Part shown: piece by piece, positions 49,001 through 60,289 of the stretch | Numbering within the stretch: the stretch's first letter is position 1 | Layout: each line of letters starts with the position of its first letter | NCBI RefSeq assembly: GCF_041146795.1 | Contig: NC_135184.1 | Location: forward strand, 8,980,967 to 9,044,966 | DNA: 64,000 bases | From: Maylandia zebra | Lineage: Eukaryota > Chordata > Actinopteri > Cichliformes > Cichlidae | Direction of reading: 5' to 3' | Program-made: the position numbers and the translations under genes | Notes under the pieces: model-generated | The model's database searches: none | Seen by the model: the letters and a program-made list of their open reading frames with translations, nothing else | Told to the model about the DNA's origin: nothing

Positions 49001-52000
49001 TGATTTTCTTTAACTTATATTTTTCTTTGCAGGCTTTAACTGACGATTTCTATTATTCTGCATTCCTAAGTCATTTCAGCTGATATTACATTAAATCCAA
49101 ATTTTATCAAAATAATTGAATTCTCACACATAAACTAGACCTGGCATGGCACTCCAACCTGATATCACGGCAGAGCATGTAATAGACACACCAGTCCACT
49201 GCGTCCATTTCAAGCTTCGCCTTTCCAAAGTGTAAAAAAGACACACATGCAGAAGTTTCATTACTTTATGCGAACGCTGCAGTACCAGCAGAATAAGATA
49301 AAATATTTAAAGCAACAAAGTCAGTAGTGAGGAAAAAGGTATGATGAAGTACATTCCAGGGTTCTTAATATATGTATACACGTGTAAATGTATTAATAAT
49401 GTCCATTTAAATGCTTTCAGATAATTATTTTCATGTTGGCTTGAAATAAAATATCTCCCTCTGCTGTTGTTGCAATTTCTACATGCATGTAGATTTCACA
49501 TTTCAGCAAGGCAAAGCGTGGAATGGAAACAGTGGTCACTCATAGTTGGGATTAGTAAAGTACGTTGGCAAAAGTTTCAGTTTCAATTTTATTTCTATAG
49601 CACATTTAAAAGTCTCTGGTACATCAAAGTGCTTCACAGAAAAGCCACATTTGCGGGGTTAATAATAACAAGCAATGTATTTTGCAACAACAAGTATTTT
49701 GACGATTTTTTTATTTATTTACTTTTGCAATATCTTGATAAATACTTGCTTGGACTTACTTTTATGTTTCGTTCGATGATGAATATAACCTATAACGAGG
49801 ATTATGATGATGGCAGCAACAACAACACACACAGTCACGGTGGTATTGTTGGCATCTATGTGGCCTGTAAAGGAAAAACAAAACTGATTACAAAGGCACT
49901 GTACAATTCTAAGTTGATATTATTAATACAAAAAATAATAATAATAGATATTTAAGGCAGTTTTTGTTTTTTTTGCTAGAGTAGAAAACTCAATCTTCAA
50001 ATATTTTTATTTTTAGAGTTTGTATTTCACTAAAGTTCTGTTGCATGACATCTTTAAAAGGATATCTTTTAAATTTTCATTCATTATTTCTTTGGCATCT
50101 AATCTTACCTGACTTCGTGTCACATTGAGATTTTAGCACCATCATGCTATTTTTCCAGCTTACTTCATTGCTATGATTACAAAAGACAGTGTCTTGCTGC
50201 AGGTAAACAATCAGAGAGGAAAGCATGTCTGTGGTGCTGGGATTTTCTTCCAACAGAGAGCAGTTGTGAGCATCACATCTAAAAGTACGGCTGATGTTCA
50301 GGTCCACTATAGTGCAGGTTACAGTCAGGTTACAGGAGTCTGAGCTGCTGGAGGTCAATGTCAGATTAACTGGAGACACTGGATCTGGGAATTAAAAGCA
50401 GGTGTGAATAGAATTAACACAGATATATGCTGTGTCAATATTTGAAATGAAAATGACAAAAATAAACCTACCTTGGACTATGACCTTGATTTCACCTACC
50501 CTTTGCTCTTTTCCCCCAGTCACTACTGCAGTATAATCTCCACTGTCACTGTGTTTTACATTTTTCAATACCAAAGAGTAATTTTGGCCAAAAAAATCAG
50601 CTCTTACTTCATAGCTGCCAAACAATACTGACTCTTTATTATAACTGATTTTACCAACATAATTACTGGTATTAAACTTCCAGAAAAAGTCAGTCTTTTT
50701 CTCAAGTTTAACAGGTTTCTCTACATCCAAGTGTAAGTCCTTTCCGTGCAGTACAAACACATGTTGGAGCCCTAAAAGAAAAGAAACCAAAAAGTATCAG
50801 AATCATGAACATTCAGCTCCAATTCTGTTAAACCAAACACAACAGTAATACAAAAAAGACCTGACACAAATATTGTTGCAGTGTTGTGGATATTTATTTT
50901 GTAGTACTTTTTTCACCAGAGCTTTTCTGCTCTTTGCACACCTCACAAAGCACTTTGGTCAGGTCTTGGTAATCTACTCACACAGGGGCAGGCATGATTG
51001 AACGATGGAGACCAGCTGTGTTGGTCAACCTCTCCTGACACCACCCACTGCTCCACCCTATCATTTGATTATTTTCATTATTGTCTAGTCACATGGGCAT
51101 AGAAAAAAAGTGCTGGTGTGAATGGGTAAATGAGGCAAGTTGTGTAAAGCACTTTGAGTTCTCAGAGTAGAAAAGGGCTATATAAGAACCAGTCCATTTA
51201 CATCTAACTGCTTGCTGTCTGTGGCACCCACCAAACATTATGGGTTTCACACATCAGATAATCAGTATCAGAATCAGAATACTTTAATCATCCCTAAGGA
51301 AATTATGTTTGTGGAAAACCCAAACTTTTATGAGATACAGCTTCAATCTCACTTCAGACAGTGCAACTCTCATGTCTCGAGATATGACCAAATATATTAA
51401 ACCAATCAAAACATGACCAGGGTTTGGACCAGTAAGCAGAGTCTCACACATCTCTCTGCAGCTTATCTCCTACTGTTATACACTTAAAATTCCCATCACC
51501 ACAGAGACTCTGTGTGTTGGGATTTTAAGGGTATATTTTAGTGGTGGGTTTTGATAATCGATTTATCGATTAAAATCGATTCTGGCTTGGATAATGTGAT
51601 ATCGATTCATTAAAATCCTGAATGGATTTTTTTAATATTAATTTATTTTGCCCAAAACGCCAGAATCTCAGGTTAAACCTCACAAAATTTCAAGAACCAC
51701 CAAACAGCTAAAACAGTAAATGAGAGCAGGTACACAGATTCTGCACAAAGATGTAAACACAAAGCTCGGACCTGCCGACGGAACAGAATCAGTGAGATGT
51801 CGCCTTTCTCACCCGACGGCACTGACACGGTCGGGGCTGAAAGCCGACAGCTTGCTGATTCCGATGTTTCGGCGGGTCCGAGCTTTGTGTTTATGCCCTT
51901 TTTGCGCTGATTCTAAAACTGTTAGTTTTATCTCTCTCCAAACATTATTGACCGAACCAGCAGCAAAAGAAGATCCAAACTACGCTTCACATAAACATCG

Positions 52001-54630
52001 TCATGGACTCCCTCTTACTTTGCTGTTTTGCTTCCACCACACTTCATGCACAGCTCTCTCTGTATACTTCAAGAACAGTTTCCCGTCTAAAAATCTGTTT
52101 TCTGCATTATTCGCTTGCTTGTTACGCACAAGTCTACCGTTGTTACCGCTGTTTTTTTCCCTTTTACTTCCGAAAAGAAAGCCTAATTTCTGCTGTTCAA
52201 TAGGTTACTGAACAAATGTAAACTTTTTAAAATTATGTAAAATGCAAAACGCTTAGCTGTGTCTGTAATAAAACCACTGTAACTTCAGAGGTAATGTTCA
52301 TATGTTGATTAATGGTTTTCTTTCGTTTTTGATGTACTGCAGAATATTTTTATAAAATCCCAGGCCAGGAAAATCACCTTCATGTTTTTCTGTGTTTTAT
52401 CTTTAGCTACTTTGACACAAAGGCCTCTGCTGTGATGCTTACACCTTTGATAAAGCATTGCGAGTGTCAGCTTCCTTTTTATAGATACAAAAATATGTAA
52501 ATGTACTGATCTGAATTATAATATTTCTGACTGTCTGAGGCAAAATTTCCCAGATTTAAATCGAATCGAATCTAATTGAATCGAATCGTGGATCGAATCG
52601 ATTCGGGACCTTGTGAATCGGAATCGAATCGAATCGATTCTAGAAATCAGTGACGATACCCAGCCCTAGTATATTTCTCGGTGATTCCAGATCAGAAATA
52701 AGGCAAATAATAAAAAAGTTACCCTTAAAATTAAAAAAAATATATAGTTTATTTGTTTAAACTGCACCAAAAAATGGCCTGTGTTTGTATAGCGTTTTAC
52801 TAGTCCCTAAGGACCCCAAAGCGCTTTACACAACCAGTCATCCACCCATTCACACACTGGTGATGCCAAGCTACATTGTAGCCACAGCTGCCCTGGGGCG
52901 CACTGACAGAGGTGAGGCTGCCGGACACTGGCGCCACCGGCCCTCTGACCACCACCAGTAGGCAACGGGTGAATGACAGAGACTGCTCGAACCCCCAACC
53001 TTCCGATTACAAGACGAACTCCCAACTCTTGAGCCACGATCGCCCCGTTATATATGGGCTAATGGGCTCTTCAATGTCTTCTTAGTAAATAACAGCAGCA
53101 AAGGAGTTCCAACAATCTTTCACTCTACTTTATATATCAACCAAAGACCAGGTCAGTTAGGGTTACTTTGAAAGTTGCACTCTTGGCCTCCCACGCACTA
53201 AAAAAAAAATTGTTATATATTTTTTTTTAGTGCAGGATACTGTGGCTCCTATGAAGATTAAATCAACATCCTAGGGAGGATTCACTCCTCAGCAGGGCTC
53301 TAGAGTGCGACGCAACCTAAATTCTCAATGGTGCAACTAAAAAAGTCTGACGTCGCATCGGTGCTACCAGCTGTTCAAGTAAAAAACTAAAGTCTTCATA
53401 ACTCTGAAAGTCTCCATGTGGTCAACAACAGATACACAACATGCCCATATCATGGTCAAACCAATCAGAGATAGTCAAGGGCAGGACCTCTCTGATTGGC
53501 CATGGTACAGATATTCCTTTATTCCTTTAGGCCTACGTGTGTGTACTTTCAAAAGTGCTGACGGACAGAGTAGCCTAGTATCCAGAAAACACACTATATA
53601 CCAGGATAAATACATTGCCCAAATGTCCCCAAGTCTGAAATAATTCTTCACAAGAAAAATGGCTTAAACGTAAACCCCACATACATTTATTGGTGTCATC
53701 ACAGACACATTGGGAAAAAAAAGGTGTGTGTGTGGAGGGGGGGGTTGGCCATCTGAGGGGCATGTGACTGCAATGGAGGATCGTCCATAAAATATCCAAC
53801 TGTTCAGATATTAAGATGTTCAGTTTTAAGCCTTTGAGACACTTTGAGGTCCTTTTAATTTAGATTTACTTTTTATTTAATATATCTTGAGATGTTTTAA
53901 GTTTAAATTTCAGCTCGGTGAAACACTTGAAGCACAAGCACTTTTTCAGTAACTTATCTTTCTTGTAGAACTGTGCTCCAAATAAAGAACTTTGTGTTGA
54001 CAAGATTGATAGTTAACCATTTATAAATCAATATTGTCTGTATGGACAGCAATTTTCAAAAAAAAAAAAAAGGTGAACATGTAAAACTGTGGTGTTCTGC
54101 AATGCGTTTGAAATATTTGGGCGCACCTAAGAAAAAAAGTTAAGTGCACTAATGCAACCGAGGCAAAATGTTAGTCTAGAGCCCTGCTCAATGAAATTTA
54201 CAAACGAGCACCTAAAAAGCAGACCTCTGAAATTACAAAGTACAAATACTTTGTTACATTGTTAGTTCGTACTAGAAAGAAAGTACAAATACTTTGTTAC
54301 CGTGTTAAGTAGACTTCTTAGGTATCTTTACTTTATTTCAGTATTTACTTTCATGATAGCTTTTTGCTTTTGCTCCATACATTTTAAGAGAAATAGCTTA
54401 TATTTTAAAAACAGGCTATTACTTTTTTTTACTTTAGGTTTAAAGCACCCGAGGGAGGTTTTTATTTACCAGCATACATGCCTTTAAAAATTAAACTGAT
54501 TGGAGCATGAATGATGGGCACATAAATTGTAGGATACAAGTTTAAATATTAGTATAAAAACTAGCTATTTACCTTTTGTTTCAGATGAATACATCCACAA
54601 AATTGCGCCCCAAAATAAAATGCAACGCAT
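46086..54630 (-). CDS. Gene E: CD2/SLAM-family-like Ig receptor with tyrosine-motif tail
   Basis: Six minus-strand exons: signal 54573-54630 (MRCILFWGAILWMYSSETKG), V-like Ig 50472-50771, C2-like Ig 50109-50384, membrane 49760-49864, 44-nt linker 48924-48967, tail 46086-46256. The joined product is 317 aa, and phases match gene C exon by exon. The V domain has HSDSGDY and no cysteine; the C2 domain has six cysteines. The membrane segment is about TVTVCVVVAAIIIILVIGYI, followed by HHRTKHK. The tail has TVYAVP (Tyr257, from the linker), TYSFV (Tyr283) and SLYAQV (Tyr308, ITIM-like). The last is the counterpart of the ITSM of gene C but has serine at -2. An SH2-recruiting role in leukocytes is likely by analogy. 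Introns contain SINE, hAT and other repeats. Confidence 0.85.
47280..47420 (+). mobile_element. Ty3/Gypsy integrase scrap
   Basis: The frame reads WIEYAHNALTSGVAGLSSFH, which closely resembles the WAEYAHN...TGLSPF motif of fish Ty3/Gypsy integrases. Only a small, decayed part is left. The preceding kilobase may belong to the same fossil but is too degraded to assign. Lies in the intron between linker and tail exons of gene E. Confidence 0.5.
47590..48790 (+). mobile_element. Unclassified repeat with a small membrane-protein ORF
   Basis: The last part (48560-48760) resembles the insert at 9780-9990, which shows this is a dispersed family rather than a host gene. The 9.7-kb copy preserves the (GATTCT)n 3' end; this one preserves more of the 5' part, including the ORF at 48070-48384. 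Family name unknown. Confidence 0.5.
48070..48384 (+). CDS. 104-aa membrane-type ORF within a repeat
   Basis: MDEWQKWHVVCLVGLSIEDI opens the frame. One strong membrane helix follows (about residues 24-44, IYLFGTVITGFLLIGAGLAL), then a basic patch (YRKLKK) and a charged helical end (NMGKILEELTVLKQMIQQE). No hallmark of reverse transcriptase, transposase or capsid is present. The base composition is richer in GC than the surroundings. It may be an accessory ORF of the repeat family. I do not recognise a homologue. Confidence 0.4.
   Translation: MDEWQKWHVVCLVGLSIEDIEDIYLFGTVITGFLLIGAGLALAYRKLKKAVNAFQNPTRLAAIIENAGRAVSTQTVLTERNMGKILEELTVLKQMIQQETSDGH
51108..51203 (+). mobile_element. Diverged SINE 3' fragment
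   Basis: GTGTAAAGCACTTTGAGTTC followed by GGGCTATATAAGAACCAGTC resembles the TAAAGCGCT...CTATATAAATACAG end of the local SINE family, with several differences. It lies in intron 1 of gene E. Confidence 0.5.
51540..52668 (+). mobile_element. Repeat with ATCGATT-rich ends, longer copy
   Basis: Both ends are dense in ATCGATT/AATCGAT words; the right end reads GACGATACCCAGCCC. The TAG triplet flanks both edges (51537-51539, 52669-52671), which would fit a 3-bp target duplication. The family is unassigned. Its last 390 bp recur in reverse orientation at 59767-60170. A 163-codon frame inside shows no known domain. Confidence 0.6.
52771..53046 (-). mobile_element. tRNA-derived SINE, second copy
   Basis: Same family and orientation as 22992-23254, with the head GGGGCGATCGTGGCTCAAGA on the minus strand and the GCGCTTTGGGGTCCTTAGGG body end. 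It has an extra CCACCAGTAGGCAACGG block in the middle. In intron 1 of gene E. Confidence 0.72.
53293..54186. mobile_element. hAT-like non-autonomous element
   Basis: Terminal inverted CAGGGCTCTAGA and TCTAGAGCCCTG, with an 894-bp span and no transposase frame. Flanking octamers (CTCCTCAG and CTCAATGA) agree only in part, so the duplication has diverged. In intron 1 of gene E. Confidence 0.65.
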
Positions 54631-54688
54631 CTTGATATGTGCCTTCAAAATTCTGGTAAAGCTTTCAAAGTTCTTGTAAAGCTTGACT

Positions 54689-54708
54689 CAGGAAGTTTGA
54701 ACATCCTG
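54689..54708 (-). promoter_or_regulatory. ETS-like pair upstream of gene E
   Basis: CAGGAAGT and ACATCCTG face each other 59-78 bases upstream of the gene E start codon, a spacing and arrangement close to that at gene C. GGAA cores fit ETS-type factors. Inferred from sequence words only. Confidence 0.33.
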
Positions 54709-54980
54709 TTTTGTTTTACACTTTCTGTGTAGGTTTTTTCTCTGACTCGTTCACGCTTCTCAACTGATCTATCGCCACTGATGGTCCCATTTACCCTCCA
54801 TCTTCGAAAAAGACAGTTTTAAAGTTCCATAATTTATATAAATTTACTATAAATTTCTGAGCTTTGCTGAGAAATTGACAGTTTCTGTCAACAGAAATTA
54901 GAAAACTGAAAACACAAACATTACATTTTTAGTAAGAGCTTAATGCAGTGACTGAAACTGAAAACTTTATCATTAAATGT

Positions 54981-55098
54981 CTGTGAAGGTTCTCAGTCAT
55001 CCAGGTCATCGTAGTCAAAGGAGCTTGCAAAGAAAAGCGTCTGGACTTCTTTAAGTTACTTGAAGACGTTTCACCTCTCATCCGAGAAGCTTCTTCAT
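54981..55098. mobile_element. Penelope-like end fragment
   Basis: CTGTGAAGGTTCTCAGTCAT through TTTCACCTCTCATCCGAGAA matches 6270-6390 closely and carries the same hallmark words. Confidence 0.55.
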
Positions 55099-55239
55099 TA
55101 AACGTTAAATGTTTATCATTAAACATCATCACATCTAAAAGTACCAGAGTATTCAAATGTACAAATTTGCTCTGTATTGTAAATTGACTTGCGTGGTGGT
55201 GATGTGCATGCTTTAGTGTGTGTGTTATTTATGGGTTTG

Positions 55240-55545
55240 AGAAACACTGATGCGTGAGTTTGAGTGGGAGGTGTCTGTGTTCAGCAGTGATGCCTTGAGG
55301 AGAAAAAAACAGTTCCTGAGAGTGTTGGTGCTGATTTGGATAGACTGCAGTGCCTCCTAGAGGGCAGTAGGTCAAACAGGTGAGATGTAGAATGGCTGAA
55401 GTCTTTTGTAACAACAGTCAATGATCTGCTGCATTTTGTTGACCACTTTTTGGAGCCTCTTATGCAGTATGTAAGTATCCTCTCAATGGCTGAGCAGTGG
55501 AGGTTCACCAGTTGGGAACTGAAGAAAATGTAGTGATTTGGATTC
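55240..55545 (-). mobile_element. LINE 3' region fragment, antisense
   Basis: AGTGCCTCCTAGAGGGCAGT, GGTCAAACAGG and the GCAGTATGTAAGTATCCTCT block follow the order of the antisense 3' region of fish CR1/L2-type LINEs (usually CCAGAGGGCAGT...GTCAAACAGGT...). Heavily diverged. Confidence 0.45.
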
Positions 55546-55860
55546 CATTAATGATATCACTGAGTGATTGAATTCCTTATCAGTTCTCACTGGCTCTGCT
55601 TTGAGAGTCACCGCCATCGCTAAACAGCATATCAAAGACATTACAGTAGTGCTTATGAATTGCATCCTCCGTGGTAATATGGTTGTGCATGTTGGAGGTA
55701 TGTCTCCTCTTTCCCGTGATCAGTTTGGGGTTGTTACTCAAGAAATGTCATTATTACACATATTACAAAGATGACTTTTCATAAAAGTAATATAGTACAC
55801 TACTTATTTCTCTCAGGAGAAAATTTTCTACATAAAATGACCAGAAATTAAACATGTCCC

Positions 55861-56375
55861 ATTTAACCATACACACTTCAGGCTACAGTCCCACTCGCCA
55901 ATTTAAATCCCTATCCTGAGGTTCTCATCATCCTCTATGTGCACAGCCTAGATACAGCAAACTATGATCTCTTGTATCCTCCCTGCTGAACTTTATGTTT
56001 TTAGTCACTGAGTTGATGTGAACAGTAAAGGCTTCTAGATCTTGGGTTTTGATTTTGATCCATGTGTAATCCAAGTATCTGTACCTGTGGCTGGGTGCTT
56101 TCCCTTTGAAAGTGCCAAGAGCTTTACTTTCCACTTCCTCCATGTAGAGGTTGGCTGCAATGGGTGACACTGATGAGCCCATGACACATTCATGTTTTTG
56201 TCTATAGAAACCCGCGTTGTATAGAGTTGGTTCTGTTTTGCAAGTACCTAAAGGGACAAGCCCCACTAGGGTTTAACTACCTGGGACTTTTTATCTGGTT
56301 TTGAAGCTGAAGAAGATAAGAGGTGAAACACCTTCATGAAACTGAAAGAAATCCAGTTGGTTTCTTTCCTTAGTT
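55861..56375 (-). mobile_element. Penelope-like reverse transcriptase fragment
   Basis: The minus-strand frame 55928-56266 gives YRQKHECVMGSSVSPIAANL, then a YRYLDYTWIK stretch in the place of the polymerase YVDD region, then AFTVHINSVTKNIKFSREDT. This is the palm part of a Penelope/Neptune-type reverse transcriptase. It is a partial, inactive copy. Confidence 0.7.
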
Positions 56376-56809
56376 TAAGTTAGGGCTGTGGCTACCTTTA
56401 CTGTGTGATGTGCAAACCATGTATGTGCGGTCAGTGCCTTTTAAATCATTTTTCATTAAATTATCTGACAAATAATATGGTTTTATTTATACTCAGAGGT
56501 TGTGCTTTAGTTTTGGTGAGTGAAATTCTAGTATTTCTTAGTCTATTGACACTGATCTAAGCAGCTACTGAATGTATGTCAGCACTTTGCAACCACATAG
56601 ATTGTGATTGCAGGTTTCTAGCCAAGCTTGTTTTTAGAGCAAAGGTGGGCAATTAATTTTCTCAGGGGACCACATGAGAAACTGGGACTGCTGTGGAAAC
56701 CTTTAGCAAAAAGCTGGACTCACTTTGGCTCTGTATTAATTTTCTCTTTTTCAGCTGCTACTGATGAGAGTAGATATGACAATTAGAAAATGAAAATGCA
56801 AAATGTGTA

Positions 56810-58113
56810 TGCGGCGTGAATAAGACACGGCGGGACCACGGAGCAACGTTCAGAGTCATCTTTATTTACATCTCACCACACCACAACACCCCCAAACCCC
56901 TCAGTCCCCGTGTTTTTAACTAGGCGGGCGTGATTAAGGATGCCGTGCAGGTGCGTCCGCCCTCCCTGCACTGCACCGCAGACCACGCCCCACCACATAC
57001 CCCCATCGCCCGATTGAGGCCGGGGAGCCATCCGGCCGAACCTACTCCCCCACCGCCAGTGGGAGAGGGAATCAGCCCGGACAGCTGGCACCCCCAGGCC
57101 CCGGCCAAGCGACGGGGAGGTGCGAGTTCAGGCGGCCGCCCGCGAATCCAGCGGCGCAGGCAAAGCTGGTTCGGAAGTCGGACACGTGACAGGTGCACCC
57201 GGCGCGGCCGGCACAAGCGTGAGCCCCAGCTCACAGGTGGCTGGGCAGAGGTGTGGCGTGTACAGGCCTCTGGTGGTGGTGAGGCCGGTCTGGCGAGCAC
57301 GGCGATCTCAAGCGTGGCGCCCGCCTCGCTCGCCAGTTCCACTCGAGCAAGCTCCCCTGGCACTGGGACCTCCAGCTCCTTGCGCGGCCCCTCCGTCACC
57401 GCTGTCGCTCCCTGCTGGAGCAGCCCATAGCGCGACTCCTCCGTCACTACTGCTCCCTCCGCCGCCACTCCCGGCTCGAGCAGCCCCTCGTGCAGCTCCT
57501 CTTTCTCCAACCGGCGCAGACCCTCGCGCACCTCGTCTGCCGCCTCCGGTTGGAGCGGCTCATCCACCACTCCCGGCAGGAGCAGCCCTTCACCTGGCTG
57601 TTCCCCCTCCTCCGGCAGGCGCAGATCCCCGCGCGCCTCGTCTGCCACCTCCGGCTGCTGAGGTGCCTCACGCGGCTCCTCCACCGCTTCACTGTCCTCG
57701 GGACACACCTGTGGGGGTGGCGCCCAGGCCCAGAGCAGCGCCGCCAGCTCCCCAATCCTTTCCAGGTGCCGCTCGGACTGGTCCTGCAGCTCTTCCTGCT
57801 GGCGACGCACCTCCGCCGCCTGCTCCCGCTGGGCGGCCGCCATTTCGGCCACCCTCTGGGCCAGCTCCTCCATTCCCTGGCTCCGATATGGACCCGCCGT
57901 GCTGCCTCCTGGGTTTCGGCACCAATGTGGCGTGAATAAGACACGGCGGGACCACGGAGCAACGTTCAGAGTCATCTTTATTTACATCTCACCACACCAC
58001 AACACCCCCAAACCCCTGAGTCCCCGTGTTTTTAACTAGGCGGGCGTGATTAAGGATGCCGTGCAGGTGCGTCCGCCCTCCCTGCACGGCACCGCAGACC
58101 ACGCCCCACCACA
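56810..58113 (-). mobile_element. Miniature GC-rich LTR retroelement
   Basis: Two 188-bp direct terminal repeats (56810-56997 and 57926-58113) bound a 928-bp internal region, with GTGTA duplicated on both outer sides (56805-56809, 58114-58118). On the minus strand the LTRs run TGTGGTGGGG to CACGCC(G/A)CA. A primer-site-like TTGGTGCCGAAACCC follows the first LTR, and a GGGCGATGGGGG tract precedes the second. The internal frame is Gag-like with a glutamate/arginine-rich coiled coil near its start; no pol region exists. LTRs differ at about three positions, so it is young. It must have relied on a full-length relative. Confidence 0.82.
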
Positions 58114-58389
58114 GTGTACAATGAAAACACCAATACTTTATCACTTAAGTGTGACGAAGTGGTCAAAGGGGTTATAAAAATAAATAAATGTAGCCCTGTC
58201 TGAAATTATTCAGGCTTACAGGGTAAAGGAAAAAAAGTCTACTGTTATAAAAAATGGTTAAAATATAAATAGTTGATAAAAGGTTTAAAATCATATGCTT
58301 TGGTACAAATGTATTTCATTTACAGTTAAGAGTCCAATAAATAAAAGGGTTTCATGATTTAGAGTTCATTTTCTATGCAGAATCAATAT

Positions 58390-59655
58390 GTTGGGGTGTA
58401 ACCTAAGTTTATTTACCCATCTAATGTCAGTTATCTCAACGTTGTATTGTCATTGGTTGTTGTGCTGACGAGCCAGTCAATGTCATTCTTCTCTGCTATG
58501 GGGGCGGGACGAGTGGTAAGATTTGTGTGAATCTGTGGGAGCGGACACAGAAGCTAAGTCCGAAGAGAGAGATGTTGTAAGGCAAACGTGGTGTGGATTT
58601 TGCATCTAAGTGTATCATTGAGGTCGACTACCCGTGGTCCTGATATTACTTATTTGTGATCTGCAAGAGGTAAATGAGACTGTGTGCCTTGACATTTGTA
58701 CTGTAACTATTCGTTATAGTGGTAAAATGGTGTGATATGTGATGCTAACTAGCGGCTTGCTAATTAGCGCAGCTTACCGCGTTATGTGCTGTGATGCCAT
58801 GCTGTATGTTTAGCTCTGTTATTTTCAGTCAAAGCATGCTAATGCTAAATCGTTATGTGATAGCATTTGGTATTGTAGCTCAAGTGTTTTAATATGTTTA
58901 GAAGCCGATGGACGCTCTGAAAGGAGAGGGAGAGAGAGGTTTCTGCCCGGATGGACCCTGCTGTTTTCTCACCCCTGACTGTTTTCTTACCCCTGACTGT
59001 CTTCACTACTGGTGAACTAACTGCCCGTTTCTGATTGCCCCACTAACAAACTCATTGGACTCGTGAGTACTAACTGGAACTAAAGTGCACGTATTTTGTT
59101 TATTGCTCAGTTTGAGTGAAGCGGCCATCAGTTTTAGGCCTCACCGCACCCGAACTTCGAATCAGGCCTGCAACAAGCACCGTGCTACAGGTGTAGTGTG
59201 GACAGGTTAAAGTGTGTGTGTGTGTGGGCCCACTGTTACAAATTCGGTTTAAATTGAGTAAGTGTGTAGTTTTAATCAAAGTTATTATCAAAGGTTGAAA
59301 TTCATCCATTTTAAAGGTGTGAGCTGTTGTAACTGAAATAACAGTTGGCACCTAAGAAAGAGGTATTTTGTTTTGATAATCTTTTATTGAAAACCTATGT
59401 AGTCACTTTTACAGTAATTTTGTTTGTTTATTTTAATTCAATTCATTTTATAAAAGTAACTGTTTATTTTATTTCTTTTTGTCTAAATAAATACCCGGTG
59501 AGGGATAAATTTGTGTAAAATACAGTTGTGGTGGTCCTTATTATAGCAATTAGAGGGTATCAGGTATCATTATTAGTAGCACTATGAACCCAGGCCCAGT
59601 CTCATTGTACTATATACTCTAGCTTTACCATAGCTACGTGGGACCTGGGTTACAT
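58390..59655. repeat. Unclassified 1.27-kb segment with TGTAACC...GGTTACA edges
   Basis: It begins TGTAACCTAAG and ends CCTGGGTTACA, giving short inverted TG...CA ends, and contains an AATAAA signal near 59488. No flanking duplication or internal coding is seen. It could be a solo LTR fossil or an unrelated repeat. Confidence 0.3.
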
Positions 59656-59766
59656 AAATAAATAAATAAGACAACGACACCTAGGGGAAAATTCACCCCT
59701 AAAGAAATCCTAAAGTCTTTTTAGAAACCAGAAAAGCTCACACAGGTTCAAAGATGCACAACTGAG

Positions 59767-60170
59767 TAGGGCTGGGTATCGTCACTGATTTCCTTCAATT
59801 CCAATTCACAAGGTCCCGAATCGATTCGATCCACGATTCGATATGATTCGATTTGAATCTGTTTTGCCTAGGACAGTCAGAAATATTATAATTCTGATCA
59901 CGTATCAGTTCATATCCATATTTATATATCTATAAAAAGAAAGCTGACAATTATGAGACTTTATCAGAGATGTAAGCATCACAGCAGATGCCTTTATGTC
60001 AAAGTAACTGAGGATAAAACACAGAAAAACATGAAGGCGATTTTCCTTGCCTGGGATTTTATAGCAGACGACCTTAAAAATATTCTGCAGTAGATCAAAA
60101 ATGAAAGAAAACCATTAATCAACATATGAACATTACCTGATGCTGCTGAAGTGAAGCAGAGCAAAGTTAC
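59767..60170 (-). mobile_element. Partial reverse copy of the 51540-52668 repeat
   Basis: Starts GGGCTGGGTATCGTCACTGA and continues collinear with the reverse complement of 52280-52668, then breaks off at about 60170. Confidence 0.65.
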
Positions 60171-60289
60171 AGAGGTGAGTGGTGCAGCTACCTTTCTTCA
60201 CAATGGCTGGAATCAAAATAAATCGGCCATTCTACAAACAGGATGAAAAACTTGTCTCTAATAATCAGCTATTTACTATAGGCCTTCAA

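Noticed and set aside
49467-49955. 162-codon plus-strand frame across the gene E membrane exon
   Set aside because: Antisense to a well-supported exon and including a retroposon tail at 49575-49650.
51720-52211. 163-codon plus-strand frame
   Set aside because: It lies wholly inside a repeat whose related copy at 59767-60170 shows no preserved frame; no domain or codon signal.
56930-57939. Long plus-strand Pro/Arg/Ala-rich frames
   Set aside because: They are antisense shadows in a GC-rich miniature LTR element; the Gag-like frame runs on the minus strand.
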